From the NCBI RefSeq assembly GCF_016508585.1, contig NZ_JADVOP010000038.1, positions 1 to 38,702 on the forward strand: DNA of 38,702 bases, written 5' to 3'. Positions 28,974 through 38,484 of this stretch are shown one piece after another. The notes below the pieces were generated by a model that was given only the letters and a program-made list of their open reading frames with translations, did not search any database and had not been told where the DNA came from. Source of the DNA: Acinetobacter baumannii. GTDB taxonomy: Bacteria > Pseudomonadota > Gammaproteobacteria > Pseudomonadales > Moraxellaceae. The position numbers and the translations under genes are program-made. Within the stretch, counting starts at the first letter, position 1, and the number at the start of each line of letters is the position of its first letter.

Positions 28974-29663
28974 CTAAGGTAACACTTTCAACAGCTCTAC
29001 ATCAAAGATTAAGGTACTGTCTGGTCCAATCGCATCGCCTGCACCCATGTCTCCATAGGCGAGTTTTGCTGGAATAAAGAAGCGATATTTAGCACCTTCT
29101 TTCATCAGTTGTAACCCTTCAGTCCAGCCTTGAATGACTTGGCTGACTTGGAATTCAACAGCTTCGTTGCGTGCAAAAGAACTATCAAAAACGGTGCCAT
29201 CCAGTAAGCGACCTTCATAATTGACAGATACTTTAGACTTTGCTGAAGGTGATTTTCCAGTTCCTTGTTGCAAGATACTGTACTGTAAACCACTTGGGCG
29301 TGTAATCACACCTGCTTTTTTTGCATTTTCAGCAAGAAATTTTTCACCAAGTTGAGCATTTTCATCAGCGACTTTTTTAAATTCTAGCAACTGTTTAGCT
29401 TCAGTCTGTTGCTTGTATTGGGCTAATGCTTTGGCCATTTCTTCATCGGTCAATGCAGCTTTTTGACCTGTAGATCCTTCTTTAATTCCTTGAATAAAGG
29501 CATCTAAATTGATCTGTTTAAGGGTATCAGCATTGCTACGTCCCATGACATAACCATAGCTGTAGCCAAGTTGATCTTGCTGAGCGCTTTTATTGTTAAT
29601 GGGTGCAGCAAAAGCAACGCTACTTATTAAACCCATACTGAGTGCAATCAGTGTCTTTTTCAT
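28974..29663 (-). CDS. fklB: FKBP-type peptidyl-prolyl isomerase, periplasmic
   Basis: 229 aa. Signal peptide MKKTLIALSMGLISSVAFAA. Residues ~25-115 are the helical FKBP_N dimerisation domain (DQLGYSYGYVMGRSNADTL ... LTDEEMAKALAQYKQQ). The C-terminal FKBP fold has VSVNYEGRLLDGTVFDSSF, VIQGWTEGLQLMKEGAKYRFFIP, LAYGDMGAGDAIGPDSTLIFDVELL; the active-site aromatic and Asp residues are kept. It speeds proline isomerisation and acts as a chaperone in the periplasm. It is a tandem paralogue of the next gene. The symbol is by analogy; the FKBP class is certain. Confidence 0.9.
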   Translation of the reverse strand: MKKTLIALSMGLISSVAFAAPINNKSAQQDQLGYSYGYVMGRSNADTLKQINLDAFIQGIKEGSTGQKAALTDEEMAKALAQYKQQTEAKQLLEFKKVADENAQLGEKFLAENAKKAGVITRPSGLQYSILQQGTGKSPSAKSKVSVNYEGRLLDGTVFDSSFARNEAVEFQVSQVIQGWTEGLQLMKEGAKYRFFIPAKLAYGDMGAGDAIGPDSTLIFDVELLKVLP

Positions 29664-29675
29664 AATTAAAAATCC

Positions 29676-29700
29676 AAAAAGGAGAGTAAACCTCTCCTTT
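29676..29700 (-). terminator. Hairpin between fkpA and fklB (minus strand)
   Basis: A 9-bp stem AAAGGAGAG/CTCTCCTTT (29678-29686, 29692-29700), loop TAAAC. On the minus strand it is followed by T5 (A at 29676-29680). It lies upstream of fklB and could attenuate read-through from fkpA. Confidence 0.75.
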
Positions 29701-29709
29701 CTTTAACTG

Positions 29710-30420
29710 TTATTTCACTTGAATCAGTTCAACATCAAAAATGAGTGTACTGTTTGGAGGAATCGTCCCTGGAACACCTTGTTCACCATATGCCAGTTTT
29801 GCAGGAATATACAAGGTTGCTTTGCCGCCTTCTTTCATCAGTTGTAAACCTTCAGTCCACCCTGGAATCACTTGATTTAAAGGGAATTCAACAGGTTGAC
29901 CACGGTCATAAGAGCTATCAAACACTTTACCGTCTAAAAGTTGACCTTTGTAGTGTACGGTCACTTGTGAGGTCGCAGATGGCTGTTTGCCTGTGCCTTC
30001 TTTGGTGATTTTATATTGCAATCCTGATGCAGTTGTTTTAACACCTTCTTTCTTTGCATTTTCTGCTAAGAAAGCATCACTGGATGCATTAGACTGTTTT
30101 GTTTGTTGCAATTGCTTTTGTTGCATTTCTTTTTGAAACTCAACATAAGCCTTTTGTAGTTCTTCATCAGTATAGGCACGTTGCTTTTTCGCATGACCGT
30201 CACGGATACCGTTAATAAATGTATTGACATCAACTTCTGGTGGAGTTTGGCTGGCAACTTCATAACCAAGCGCATAACTGATTTTTTCTACAGGTTTTGC
30301 GTCTTTTGACATTAAATGACTACTGTTTACATCAGCAGGGTGTTGAGATGCATAATAAACAGGAACAAGTGCAGCACCACCTAAGATTACAGCGATTGCG
30401 ATGGGTAAGGCTTTACTCAT
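29710..30420 (-). CDS. fkpA: FKBP-type peptidyl-prolyl isomerase FkpA
   Basis: 236 aa from ATG at 30418-30420 with TTGGAA upstream; an in-frame start four codons earlier is less likely. N-terminal hydrophobic segment (ALPIAIAVILGGAALVPVYY) as signal or anchor, then FKBP_N helices (EKISYALGYEVASQTPPEVD) and a complete FKBP domain (VTVHYKGQLLDGKVFDSSYDRG, VIPGWTEGLQLMKEGGKATLYIP, LAYGEQGVPGTIPPNSTLIFDVELI). This is the conserved gene that marks the left border of Acinetobacter K loci (knowledge). It is transcribed in the same direction as wzc-wzb-wza but separated from them by a terminator. Confidence 0.92.
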   Translation of the reverse strand: MSKALPIAIAVILGGAALVPVYYASQHPADVNSSHLMSKDAKPVEKISYALGYEVASQTPPEVDVNTFINGIRDGHAKKQRAYTDEELQKAYVEFQKEMQQKQLQQTKQSNASSDAFLAENAKKEGVKTTASGLQYKITKEGTGKQPSATSQVTVHYKGQLLDGKVFDSSYDRGQPVEFPLNQVIPGWTEGLQLMKEGGKATLYIPAKLAYGEQGVPGTIPPNSTLIFDVELIQVK

Positions 30421-30569
30421 AAAAAATTCCAAATTTTAATCTTTTAACAAGTTCATTTACAGAATGAACAGAAACTGCACAAGCATATAACTTCTTTAGT
30501 CTAAACGATATAGTTATCTGAGCTGAACAACTAAAAATATACAGTTATGTTGTCCATTGCCCCAGCATA

Positions 30570-30596
30570 AAAAAGCCAGAATAAATCTGGCTTTTT
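30570..30596 (-). terminator. Intrinsic terminator after wzc
   Basis: An 11-bp stem AAAAAGCCAGA/TCTGGCTTTTT (30570-30580, 30586-30596), loop ATAAA. It ends the wza-wzb-wzc transcript on the minus strand. Confidence 0.88.
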
Positions 30597-30609
30597 GTCT
30601 TATTTGGAA

Positions 30610-32805
30610 TTAATCATCTTTGGTCGATGTATAAGCATAGGCGTAATTATAGCCATAATTACCGCCAGCTGTTGCTTGAACATCGTTGAGAATAATCCCG
30701 TTCACTTTGCTTCCCGCCTGTTCAAAGCGATTCACAGTCAATTCCAATTCTTTCATCTGAGTTTTGGCATAGCGTGCAACCACCAAGTTAACACCGGCAA
30801 ATTGTGAAATGATGATTCCGTCTGTCACTGCCAAGATCGGTGGCGTATCAATAATAATATGATCATATTGCTGAGACAGTTGGGATAGTAGTTCACTAAA
30901 ACGTGGTGAACTCAGCATTTCAGCTGCATTGCCTTGGTTCTTACCACGAGGCAGAAAATCCAAGTGGTTTACACTGTTTGAATGCACAATACATTGTTCT
31001 AGCGAACTTTGATTGGTTAGATATTCAGTTAAACCTGGTGCTGTATCATTATCAAAGTATTTATGTAAATAGCCACGACGAATATCGGCATCAATCAAAA
31101 GCACCTTTTTATTGCCTTGCGCAAAAATTGCAGCAAGATTGGTTGAAATAAAAGATTTCCCAATTTCTGGTGCAGGTCCCGAAATCGCAATAATATTATT
31201 TTTGGCATTGTTTAATGCAAAATGGATGGTTGTACGAATACTGCGTAAACTTTCAATCGCGATATCTTCGCCATTTTTAACCGCAAGGATAGGAATCGAT
31301 TTTTTCTTTTTCAGCAATTGCACACGACTTTCTTGGATTGGAGAACGAGGCACAGTTGCATAAACTGGTAAATCAAGTTCATTTTCAATACGACTTGCAT
31401 CTTTAATGCCCGATGAAAGCATATTACGAAGTAGAGCAATCATTACTCCAATAAATCCACCTACAAAAATAGAAAGAAGTAACACAATCAATTTTTTAGG
31501 CTTAATTGGTTTTACGGGTTCAACTGCGGTATCAATGATACGTACATTGCCGATTTCACCCGCTTTTACAATTTTTAATTGCTGATAGCTATTTAATAAT
31601 GATGTGTAGAGTTCAGTATTGACTTTAACATCACGGTAAAGTTGTAAGTATAGACGTTGGGTTTCAGGTAAACGTTTAATTGCTTGATTCAACTCAGTTG
31701 ATTTTTTCTGAATTGCTGCAAGTTGCGCATTGATCTCTGTCATCAGCGGATGATCAGGAGTGTATTTGGCAGAGTATTCAGCTTGTTTCTGCTTTAACTC
31801 AATACGCATTTTCTCCAATTCAACATTTTGCTTTAACATCAACTCTGATTCTTGAGTGACGTCCACAGTATTATATTGTTCACGGAATTTATTAAATTTA
31901 ATTTCGGATGCTTCAAGTTGCTGTTTTAACTCAGGAAGCTGCTGATCAAGAAAACTTAAAGTTTGTTTTGATTCTAAGGTTTTACGTTCAATGTTTTGTT
32001 GATGGTAAACACCTAAGATATGATTCAGCACCTGAGTGATATGTTGCCGATCACTTCCACTATAGCTTAGACCAATCACACCTGTCATTTTGCCCTTTTC
32101 AGCAACTGAATAAGTTGCTTGAATTATTTTCATCGCTGAAGGAAGTGCAAGTTTAGTAATGGTAAAGTCTTGTTGAAATGGATGGCTACTATTAATTTGA
32201 ATAGACCATAGACCGTTATTATTTTGAAATTGGTTAATTTGGTTAAGGACACCTTTAAATACAACTTGATCTTTATAAGTTAAACTAAACTGATTTTTGT
32301 CTATAAACTTTAAGATGAGCGGTTTATCATAATAATATTCTGGGATATCAAACTTTAATATGGAGAAACCAGACTGATTTTCTTGAAAACTAACGGCTTT
32401 GGCACTATAGCTTAGTTGTGTTTTATCTTTAGAGATTAGTCTGTGTAAGAAAGTATCAGCATTGTTCTTGATTCGAATATTTAAATTTAAATTATTGATG
32501 ACTTTTCCAAGTACAAGTCGTGAATTTAAAATTTCCATTTCAGCATCAGCTGGGGATTTTTGACCAAAGCCGCCAGCAATATCTTTTAACCCACCCATTA
32601 AGGCAGCTGAAGCGGCACTCCTACCATCTTCAACCTGAACTAAGGCATCTGTGGAGTAGATAGGTGATGTTACACGTAAGTAAAGTAGAGCACAGATCAA
32701 ACTTAAAATGACACAAAGTGCAATCACTTTCCATTGGGCAATTAAAGAGAAAAACAACTCTTTTAAGTCAATCGTATCATCATTAGTTTTTGAATTTTGA
32801 TTCAT
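30610..32805 (-). CDS. wzc: Capsule tyrosine autokinase Wzc
   Basis: 731 aa inner-membrane polysaccharide co-polymerase and BY-kinase. N-terminal Wzz domain with membrane segment VIALCVILSLICALLYL (~31-47), a long periplasmic helical region, and a second membrane segment at ~428-447 (LIVLLLSIFVGGFIGVMIAL). The cytoplasmic kinase domain has Walker A SGPAPEIGKSF (Lys550), Walker A' VLLIDADIRRG and Walker B HIIIDTPPIL. The C-terminal Tyr cluster has Tyr717, 719, 721, 723 and 725. Phosphorylation of these Tyr, reversed by Wzb, controls capsule chain length and export with Wza. It is the last gene of the wza-wzb-wzc operon. Confidence 0.96.
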   Translation of the reverse strand: MNQNSKTNDDTIDLKELFFSLIAQWKVIALCVILSLICALLYLRVTSPIYSTDALVQVEDGRSAASAALMGGLKDIAGGFGQKSPADAEMEILNSRLVLGKVINNLNLNIRIKNNADTFLHRLISKDKTQLSYSAKAVSFQENQSGFSILKFDIPEYYYDKPLILKFIDKNQFSLTYKDQVVFKGVLNQINQFQNNNGLWSIQINSSHPFQQDFTITKLALPSAMKIIQATYSVAEKGKMTGVIGLSYSGSDRQHITQVLNHILGVYHQQNIERKTLESKQTLSFLDQQLPELKQQLEASEIKFNKFREQYNTVDVTQESELMLKQNVELEKMRIELKQKQAEYSAKYTPDHPLMTEINAQLAAIQKKSTELNQAIKRLPETQRLYLQLYRDVKVNTELYTSLLNSYQQLKIVKAGEIGNVRIIDTAVEPVKPIKPKKLIVLLLSIFVGGFIGVMIALLRNMLSSGIKDASRIENELDLPVYATVPRSPIQESRVQLLKKKKSIPILAVKNGEDIAIESLRSIRTTIHFALNNAKNNIIAISGPAPEIGKSFISTNLAAIFAQGNKKVLLIDADIRRGYLHKYFDNDTAPGLTEYLTNQSSLEQCIVHSNSVNHLDFLPRGKNQGNAAEMLSSPRFSELLSQLSQQYDHIIIDTPPILAVTDGIIISQFAGVNLVVARYAKTQMKELELTVNRFEQAGSKVNGIILNDVQATAGGNYGYNYAYAYTSTKDD

Positions 32806-32826
32806 AGGTAAACAACTAATTAAAAT

Positions 32827-33255
32827 TTATAGATGTGATTGCCAGTCAGTGGCATAAGCTTGGATATTTTTACATGTTTCATCAAAAAAAGCTTGATCAT
32901 GTTGGTATGGATCAGGCACATTTTGATCTTGCCAATGACCTAAGCGAAACACCTTACCTTTGGCAAAGGGCCATTTCTGCTCAATATGTTGAGACTGATT
33001 TTTACTCATTACCAAGATTAAGTCTGCTTTTTTGATCAGATCTGCATTAATTTGTCGTGCAATATGCGAACGCATATCAATACTTAAAGCATCCATACAG
33101 GCAATCGCTTTATCATCTGCAGAATGACCAACCATGGCAGCAAGCCCTGCGGATTCTATTTTTAGATTAGGATGGCTTTGTTTTAAAAAAAATTCTGCCA
33201 TTGGACTACGACAAATATTGCCAACACAAACCACTAATATGTTTCGAATCTGCAT
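32827..33255 (-). CDS. wzb: Low-molecular-weight protein tyrosine phosphatase Wzb
   Basis: 142 aa from ATG at 33253-33255, one base after the wza stop; the longer frame would overlap wza and is rejected. The P-loop VVCVGNICRSPMAEF has catalytic Cys10 and Arg16, and VPDPY supplies the general acid Asp115. It dephosphorylates the Tyr tail of Wzc. Its tight spacing with wza suggests coupled translation. Confidence 0.95.
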   Translation of the reverse strand: MQIRNILVVCVGNICRSPMAEFFLKQSHPNLKIESAGLAAMVGHSADDKAIACMDALSIDMRSHIARQINADLIKKADLILVMSKNQSQHIEQKWPFAKGKVFRLGHWQDQNVPDPYQHDQAFFDETCKNIQAYATDWQSHL

Positions 33256-33256
33256 C

Positions 33257-34357
33257 TTATTTACCCAATTGATCAAAGCTATATAAAGCACTTGAGAATG
33301 GAATAATTTGATTCATAATACGTTGCCAGCGTGTTAGACCGGTAGCATCAATATAAACGATATCATTTTTTTGCATGGCAAATTGATTGGCTAAAGCCAA
33401 ATTACCTAGACTACTTAAGTTCAGATGATAAATTGTCGATTGTTTGGTATCCAAATTAGTACGCATCACATAAATTCGTGCAGCACTTGCAGAATAAGGA
33501 CTAATGCCTTCACTCTCACCAAGTACATCACTTAAGGTCATCCCTTGATCACGCAATGTTAGCGCTTGACTACGACTTGACTCACCCATCACATAGAGTT
33601 TTTGATCTTGTTTGGTATGGACAAAAATGGTGTCATTCGGTTGAATCAACAGTTGATGTAGAGACAGTCCCTGTTTTTCGAGCTGAATGGTATTTAAGTT
33701 ATAGGTTTGACCATTTCGAATCAGCTGAATGTTTGTGGTATCGCCTGTTTTTGTGTCGATACCACCAGCTTGACCTAAGGCAGTATAGATACTGATCGGT
33801 TGATCATTTAAAGTATATTGTCCGCTACGCAAGACTTGACCGTTAACAAAATAACGATGCCCTTCATAAGACAGTACACGAACAACCACATCAGGATGTT
33901 TTAAATATTTTGCAAACTGGCTGTGTAAAAAACGATTGGTTTCAGCTAAAGTTTTGCCTGCAATACGTACAGAACCCACTAAAGGTAATTGAACATTGCC
34001 GTTTGAATCAATTGGATAGCCTACAGCCTTGATGTTGGTCGCATCTTGGATGGGAGGTGTAATTTCAGGATAGGCCCAAAGTTGAATCGAAAGAACATCG
34101 CCTGAACTTAAACGATAAGTGCTTTGTTGATGATGAAATAATGAAGCAAGATCGCTGGATTGGGCTTGATCTACAATATTTAGGCTTGGAATAGTCGTTT
34201 GGGTTAATTGAACAACTGAGAGTTCAGCACCTTGATCAGTTTTATACTGTCCTTGCTCAGGTAAATCATAGGTTTGAAGCCCTGAAGTGATCGCACAACC
34301 AGAAAATGAAATTGAAATGGCTAAAATTGTCAACAGTGATGTGTACGGATACTTCAC
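33257..34357 (-). CDS. wza: Capsule outer-membrane export lipoprotein Wza
   Basis: 366 aa if started at GTG 34355-34357, which has AAGGG eight bases upstream; a TTG two codons earlier sits too close to that site. The lipoprotein signal MKYPYTSLLTILAISISFSGC has Cys21. The Poly_export domain (YRLSSGDVLSIQLWAYPEIT) and SLBB-type repeats (VNGQVLRSGQYTLNDQPISIYTALGQAGGI; VMGESSRSQALTLRDQGMTLSDVLGESEGI) are clear, and there is a C-terminal helix region (TRWQRIMNQIIPFSSALYSF) that in Wza forms the outer-membrane helical barrel. It forms the octameric channel for capsule. First gene of the minus-strand operon. Confidence 0.95.
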   Translation of the reverse strand: MKYPYTSLLTILAISISFSGCAITSGLQTYDLPEQGQYKTDQGAELSVVQLTQTTIPSLNIVDQAQSSDLASLFHHQQSTYRLSSGDVLSIQLWAYPEITPPIQDATNIKAVGYPIDSNGNVQLPLVGSVRIAGKTLAETNRFLHSQFAKYLKHPDVVVRVLSYEGHRYFVNGQVLRSGQYTLNDQPISIYTALGQAGGIDTKTGDTTNIQLIRNGQTYNLNTIQLEKQGLSLHQLLIQPNDTIFVHTKQDQKLYVMGESSRSQALTLRDQGMTLSDVLGESEGISPYSASAARIYVMRTNLDTKQSTIYHLNLSSLGNLALANQFAMQKNDIVYIDATGLTRWQRIMNQIIPFSSALYSFDQLGK

Positions 34358-34894
34358 ATTCAAAACCCTTATTTTATATTACGTTTTAACTTGAACTTAA
34401 TCTGGAGGTAAGATTGTATGCTAAAATTAGCCTAAATCCTACTTTATTTGTGATGGATTGATTGTGGAATTTAAGAAGTTTTGTTTAAAATCTGCTATAT
34501 AATCGTAGCATATTATTTCATTAGCAATAGTAGTCGATTATCCTGTTTGATGGATTTTATAATGATTAACTTTGGTTGGCCTAGGGAGATATTATCTGTG
34601 GTAAGCGAATGTCAGGTGAAATACAATAAAATTTTGTAAGTAAGATGTGATATTGAATGCTTATTATTGATTCTATTGTAGTATTTAAGGTGCTACTAGT
34701 TTGAGGTTTTGGAAATTTTTAAATCTATTACCCTGAAATTTTGAGATAATTTTTTGTTGAAGAACAACTTAGTTTGTACTAAATGGCTAAGAGTGATGAT
34801 GTGAAATAGTCTTAATCCTTCCATTTTTAATAAGTTATGCTGTGTAATTTGATGTTTTTTTGTAAGTAGCCTTATATATGAGTTATATTTAGTG
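34358..34894. promoter_or_regulatory. Divergent promoter region between wza and wzx
   Basis: About 535 AT-rich bases without a convincing ORF. No JUMPstart/ops element (GGCGGTAG core) was seen on either strand. It holds a good -10-like TATAAT at 34498-34503 without a clear -35, and a candidate wzx promoter at 34849-34877. A minus-strand -10-like TACAAT lies at about 34,415-34,420, facing wza, with no good -35. The length would allow regulators to bind, but no operator repeat was recognised. Confidence 0.55.
34849..34877 (+). promoter_or_regulatory. Candidate wzx promoter
   Basis: TTGATG (34849-34854), 17-base spacer, TTATAT (34872-34877). It is very close to the wzx start, leaving a leader of only about 10 bases, so a promoter further upstream is also possible. 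Confidence 0.3.
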
Positions 34895-36145
34895 ATGAAT
34901 TTTTTTAAAGTTTCAAACTTTATAAAAGAATATAAAACAGTGATTGAAAATTATTTTTTTATGACAGTTTTACAATTTGTTAATTCATTTGCATATCTTG
35001 CAATTTATCCATATTTGATTTTGAAACTTGGTGTAGATCAATATGGTATATATGTCTTTGCATTGTCAATAGTAACTATACTAATAAATATTATTAATTT
35101 TGGTTTTGATTTACCTGCTTTAAAAGTTGTTTCTGAAAATCCGCAAGATAAAAATAAGAAAAAAGAAATTTTAGATGTTGTAACATCATCAAAGATATAT
35201 TTAACAATTATTAGTACTATTTTTTTCTTCTTTTTGTTAGTTTCGATACCATTATTATATAACCATATAGAAATACTTTTGCTAACATATCTTCAAGTAT
35301 TAGGTACCATTTTTTTGCCATTATGGTATTTTCAAGGCATTCAGAAAATGAAACTTGTTACTATTTTGCAAGTTATATTTAAAATATTATCTATTCCTTT
35401 AATTATTTTACTTGTAAAAGAGAAAAACGATTTTATTAACTTTGTTTTAATTGCATCATTAACAACTGTTACTTCTTCAATTCTTGCATTTGTTTTGATT
35501 CTATATACGGAGAAAATCAACTTTAAATTAAAAAGAATAAGTGAAATAAAACATATTTTTAAAGAAAGTTTCCCCTTTTTTTTAAACTCTATTACGTCTG
35601 TGATTAAGGATCAAAGTGTTGTAATTGTAATGGGGATATTTTTTGGTATGAAAGAGGTTGCATTATACGATTTGGCCATGAAAATAATTATAATACCAAG
35701 GACAATTTTTGTTAGTTTAAATGCAGCGATATTTCCCAAGATTATTAATAAAATAACAAAACAACGTATAAAAAATATAATAAAATTCGAATTTGCAATA
35801 GGTTTTTTTGTTATCTTTTTTATAACCGTCCTTGGATGGTATTTGGTTGATCTTTTAGGTCACGGTAAAATGGGAGAGGCATATATATTAAGTGTCATAC
35901 TAAGTGTTACAGTGTTGACTTGGTTAGTTGTAGGTTGTTTTGTTAATTTTATTTTTGTTCCAAATAATAAAACTTTTTATGTAGCTAAAAATCAGTTTGT
36001 TGCATTGGTAGTATTGTGTGGTGTGATGCTTATAGGCTTATTTTTGATTAAGAATATAGTTGTATTGGCTTTAGCTGTAGCTATCTCTGCTTTGGCAGAA
36101 ATTATATATTGTTATTTCGTAGTAAAGAAAGAGAAATTAATATGA
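34895..36145 (+). CDS. wzx: Capsule repeat-unit flippase Wzx
   Basis: 416 aa from ATG 34895 (GTG 34892 is one codon earlier; neither has a clear ribosome site). About 12 membrane segments in a polysaccharide_synt/MATE-like pattern: start FFMTVLQFVNSFAYLAIYPYLILKLGVDQYGIY, LPLWYFQGIQKMKLVTILQ and SFPFFLNSITSVIKDQSVVIVMG are typical of Wzx. It moves the lipid-linked capsule unit to the periplasmic face for Wzy. The coding region is far more AT-rich than the genes to its left. Its stop overlaps the next start (ATGA, 36142-36145). Confidence 0.9.
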   Translation: MNFFKVSNFIKEYKTVIENYFFMTVLQFVNSFAYLAIYPYLILKLGVDQYGIYVFALSIVTILINIINFGFDLPALKVVSENPQDKNKKKEILDVVTSSKIYLTIISTIFFFFLLVSIPLLYNHIEILLLTYLQVLGTIFLPLWYFQGIQKMKLVTILQVIFKILSIPLIILLVKEKNDFINFVLIASLTTVTSSILAFVLILYTEKINFKLKRISEIKHIFKESFPFFLNSITSVIKDQSVVIVMGIFFGMKEVALYDLAMKIIIIPRTIFVSLNAAIFPKIINKITKQRIKNIIKFEFAIGFFVIFFITVLGWYLVDLLGHGKMGEAYILSVILSVTVLTWLVVGCFVNFIFVPNNKTFYVAKNQFVALVVLCGVMLIGLFLIKNIVVLALAVAISALAEIIYCYFVVKKEKLI

Positions 36146-37140
36146 AGCCATTAATAAGTATTATTGTCCCAATATATAATGTTGAAAAATATATTGGAAA
36201 GTGTATCCAATCTGTTTTTGATCAGACTTATGAAAATATTGAATATATATTTGTTAACGATTGCTCACCTGATAAGTCTGTTCAAATTATAGAACTAGAA
36301 TTAAAAAACTATCCTAACAGAGTGAAAAATGTTCATATAATTCATCACTCTGAAAATAAAGGAATAGCTGCTACCAGAAATACTGGACTAAAACATGCAA
36401 GCGGCTTATATATTCTACAAGTCGACGGTGATGATTATATAGAAAAAGATACAGTATATAGCTTGGTTGAAGTGGCTTTAGCGGAGAAGGCAGATATTGT
36501 TACTTTTGATTATTTTTTAGAATGGAAAGAAAAAAACAAAATAGTTTCACATTATTATAGTGATAATAAAAATGAATATTTAAAATTTATTTTGGAGGGG
36601 AGATCTGAACCTGCGATTTGGAATAAATTTATAAAGAAAGAACTATTTTTAGAGGTAGGTGCAAGTTTTCATGATGGTGTTAATTATGGTGAAGATTATA
36701 TGGTGGTGCCTAGATTAATATATGGTGCTAAAAAAATAATAAAAATAGATAAGCCATTCTATCATTATATAAGATGGAATGTTAATTCATACTCTTCAAA
36801 TATTAAAGATAAAAATATAAAGGACTTAGTTTTTGTGTTAAATGAACATTTAAAGTATTTTGTGGATTTTAAAGGAGAAAAAGGTTTATATCCAAGCATT
36901 GAAAAAGGTTTAGAATTGAAAATTATAGAGTTATTGAGAGATGTAAGTTCTATTAGTCAGTATAATTTGATTTATAAGCTTTTTGTTGTTGAAGATAGGG
37001 TTTTTTATTCTAGCGGCTCTATGTATGGTAAGATAGTAATGTATTTATTTAAGAACAAGTTCTTTTTTATGTTGATGGGTATTCAGCGAATAATTAAATT
37101 TTTAAGAATGAATGTTCAATATATAAAAGGGAGAATGTAA
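36142..37140 (+). CDS. Glycosyltransferase family 2
   Basis: 332 aa from ATG 36142, overlapping the wzx stop; the upstream in-frame start lies inside wzx and is rejected. GT-A fold: ISIIVPIYNVEKYIGKCIQSVFDQTYENIEYIFVNDCSPDKS, then NKGIAATRNTGLKHASGLYILQVDGDDYI with the D-x-D-D sugar-nucleotide and metal motif, and NYGEDYMVVPRLIY (E-D base motif). It adds one sugar to the lipid-linked capsule unit on the cytoplasmic side. Donor and acceptor sugars cannot be told from the sequence. Confidence 0.92.
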   Translation: MKPLISIIVPIYNVEKYIGKCIQSVFDQTYENIEYIFVNDCSPDKSVQIIELELKNYPNRVKNVHIIHHSENKGIAATRNTGLKHASGLYILQVDGDDYIEKDTVYSLVEVALAEKADIVTFDYFLEWKEKNKIVSHYYSDNKNEYLKFILEGRSEPAIWNKFIKKELFLEVGASFHDGVNYGEDYMVVPRLIYGAKKIIKIDKPFYHYIRWNVNSYSSNIKDKNIKDLVFVLNEHLKYFVDFKGEKGLYPSIEKGLELKIIELLRDVSSISQYNLIYKLFVVEDRVFYSSGSMYGKIVMYLFKNKFFFMLMGIQRIIKFLRMNVQYIKGRM

Positions 37141-38484
37141 GTGGGTAAAATTTCAATAAATATATTAATGTGTTTTATTTCTATTTTATTTTATATATCT
37201 GCTCCGCAAACATATTCTTATGAGTTTTGCTTTTTTGTATTTATTGCCTATATTTTTTTTAATGTGGTTTATTTTTTACAAGATATTAAAAATAGAAATT
37301 TATCGTTTGAATTTTTATTCATGATCTCCTTTCTAATGACGAATTTTATTTATCCGGTTTTTTATTATTTAAATAATCCAGCTATTAGCCTATTTGCATT
37401 TTCTTTTAATGAAAATGTAATATCAAAATCTACAAGTTTAGCATTGCTGGGTTATGCTTTTTATATACTAGGAAATTCTAATTATAAAAAAAATGTACGA
37501 TTAAAATATAATGAAATAAAAATTAGTGATCATATAGTGTGGATTGTTTTTTTTCTATCTTTAGTGAATTTTATTATATTTTTTTCATTAGGAGGGTTGA
37601 GTTTTTATAAGGATATATATAGCGGTGGAAACGCTGAAAGTGGTGTTAGTGTTTATTTTATGCTTTTTTTAAGCGTTACTACTTATTTGTTAAGTGTATT
37701 AATTTTTAATAATAATAATAGACTTTTAAAAATAATTATTTTATTTTATATTTTGGGCCTGATTATAGTATTTCTTTCTACTGGTGCTAGATTATTTGCA
37801 ATGAGTTTAGCGCTCTTATTATTAATTCAATATTCTAACTTTATAAAAAAGATACCTGTTGCTGTAGTTTCAATGCTGATGTTTATAGGGGCATTTTTGC
37901 TTCATGTTGTTCAAGTCTATCGTGAAATAGGTGTAGATAATTCAAGTTTTAGTGCTGTATTGGTTGAGTTGTTTAATGGGAAAAGCTCAGTCTTTGATTC
38001 ATTTCTAGATTTAATTATTAATAACAGAAACCTATACGTTTTAACTGATTTTGTTGACTCATATGGCTATGTATACTTTTTAAATGTATCGGCTTCAGTT
38101 TTTGGTGTTTTTCCAGGAATTAAGAGTTTAATGAATTTTTTTAGTATACCAGACTATATGACGTCAGGTACATTGCCTACATTTCTAGAATTTGGATATA
38201 ACGCAAGTTTTGGATTAGGCACAAATATGGTTGGTGAGGCATATTTATCTTTAGGTGTGTTAGGGGTGGTTTTTGTATTCTTTGCTTTTGGAGTCATGAT
38301 TAATTATTTTAATAATAAAGCTAAAATTAATATATATTATAGAATTTGTTTTTTCTTTCTAGCAAGTCAAGCGGTTTTTTTTCCAAGGATTGATTATTTA
38401 TGGGGAACAAGACTAGTTGTCTGGATGTTGGTGACTTATTTTTTAGTCAAACTTTTTTCTAAATTTTTAAAGAGTAATCATTAA
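37141..38484 (+). CDS. wzy: Capsule polymerase Wzy
   Basis: 447 aa from GTG 37141, directly after the GT2 stop. About 10-12 membrane segments with a larger loop around residues 265-365. Its end (TLPTFLEFGYNASFGLGTNMVGEAYLSLGVLGVVFVFFAFG) matches the conserved close of Wzy-type polymerases (LGxN...E.Y...G..G). It joins repeat units in the periplasm. Wzy is strongly serotype-specific. Its stop overlaps the next start by one base. Confidence 0.88.
   Translation: MGKISINILMCFISILFYISAPQTYSYEFCFFVFIAYIFFNVVYFLQDIKNRNLSFEFLFMISFLMTNFIYPVFYYLNNPAISLFAFSFNENVISKSTSLALLGYAFYILGNSNYKKNVRLKYNEIKISDHIVWIVFFLSLVNFIIFFSLGGLSFYKDIYSGGNAESGVSVYFMLFLSVTTYLLSVLIFNNNNRLLKIIILFYILGLIIVFLSTGARLFAMSLALLLLIQYSNFIKKIPVAVVSMLMFIGAFLLHVVQVYREIGVDNSSFSAVLVELFNGKSSVFDSFLDLIINNRNLYVLTDFVDSYGYVYFLNVSASVFGVFPGIKSLMNFFSIPDYMTSGTLPTFLEFGYNASFGLGTNMVGEAYLSLGVLGVVFVFFAFGVMINYFNNKAKINIYYRICFFFLASQAVFFPRIDYLWGTRLVVWMLVTYFLVKLFSKFLKSNH

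Noticed and set aside
28974..30420. Two adjacent FKBP genes as a novel duplication
   Set aside because: The fklB/fkpA pair next to wzc is the usual border of Acinetobacter capsule loci.
30610..34357. wzc-wzb-wza on the opposite strand from wzx as an inversion
   Set aside because: This divergent layout is normal in Acinetobacter K loci.
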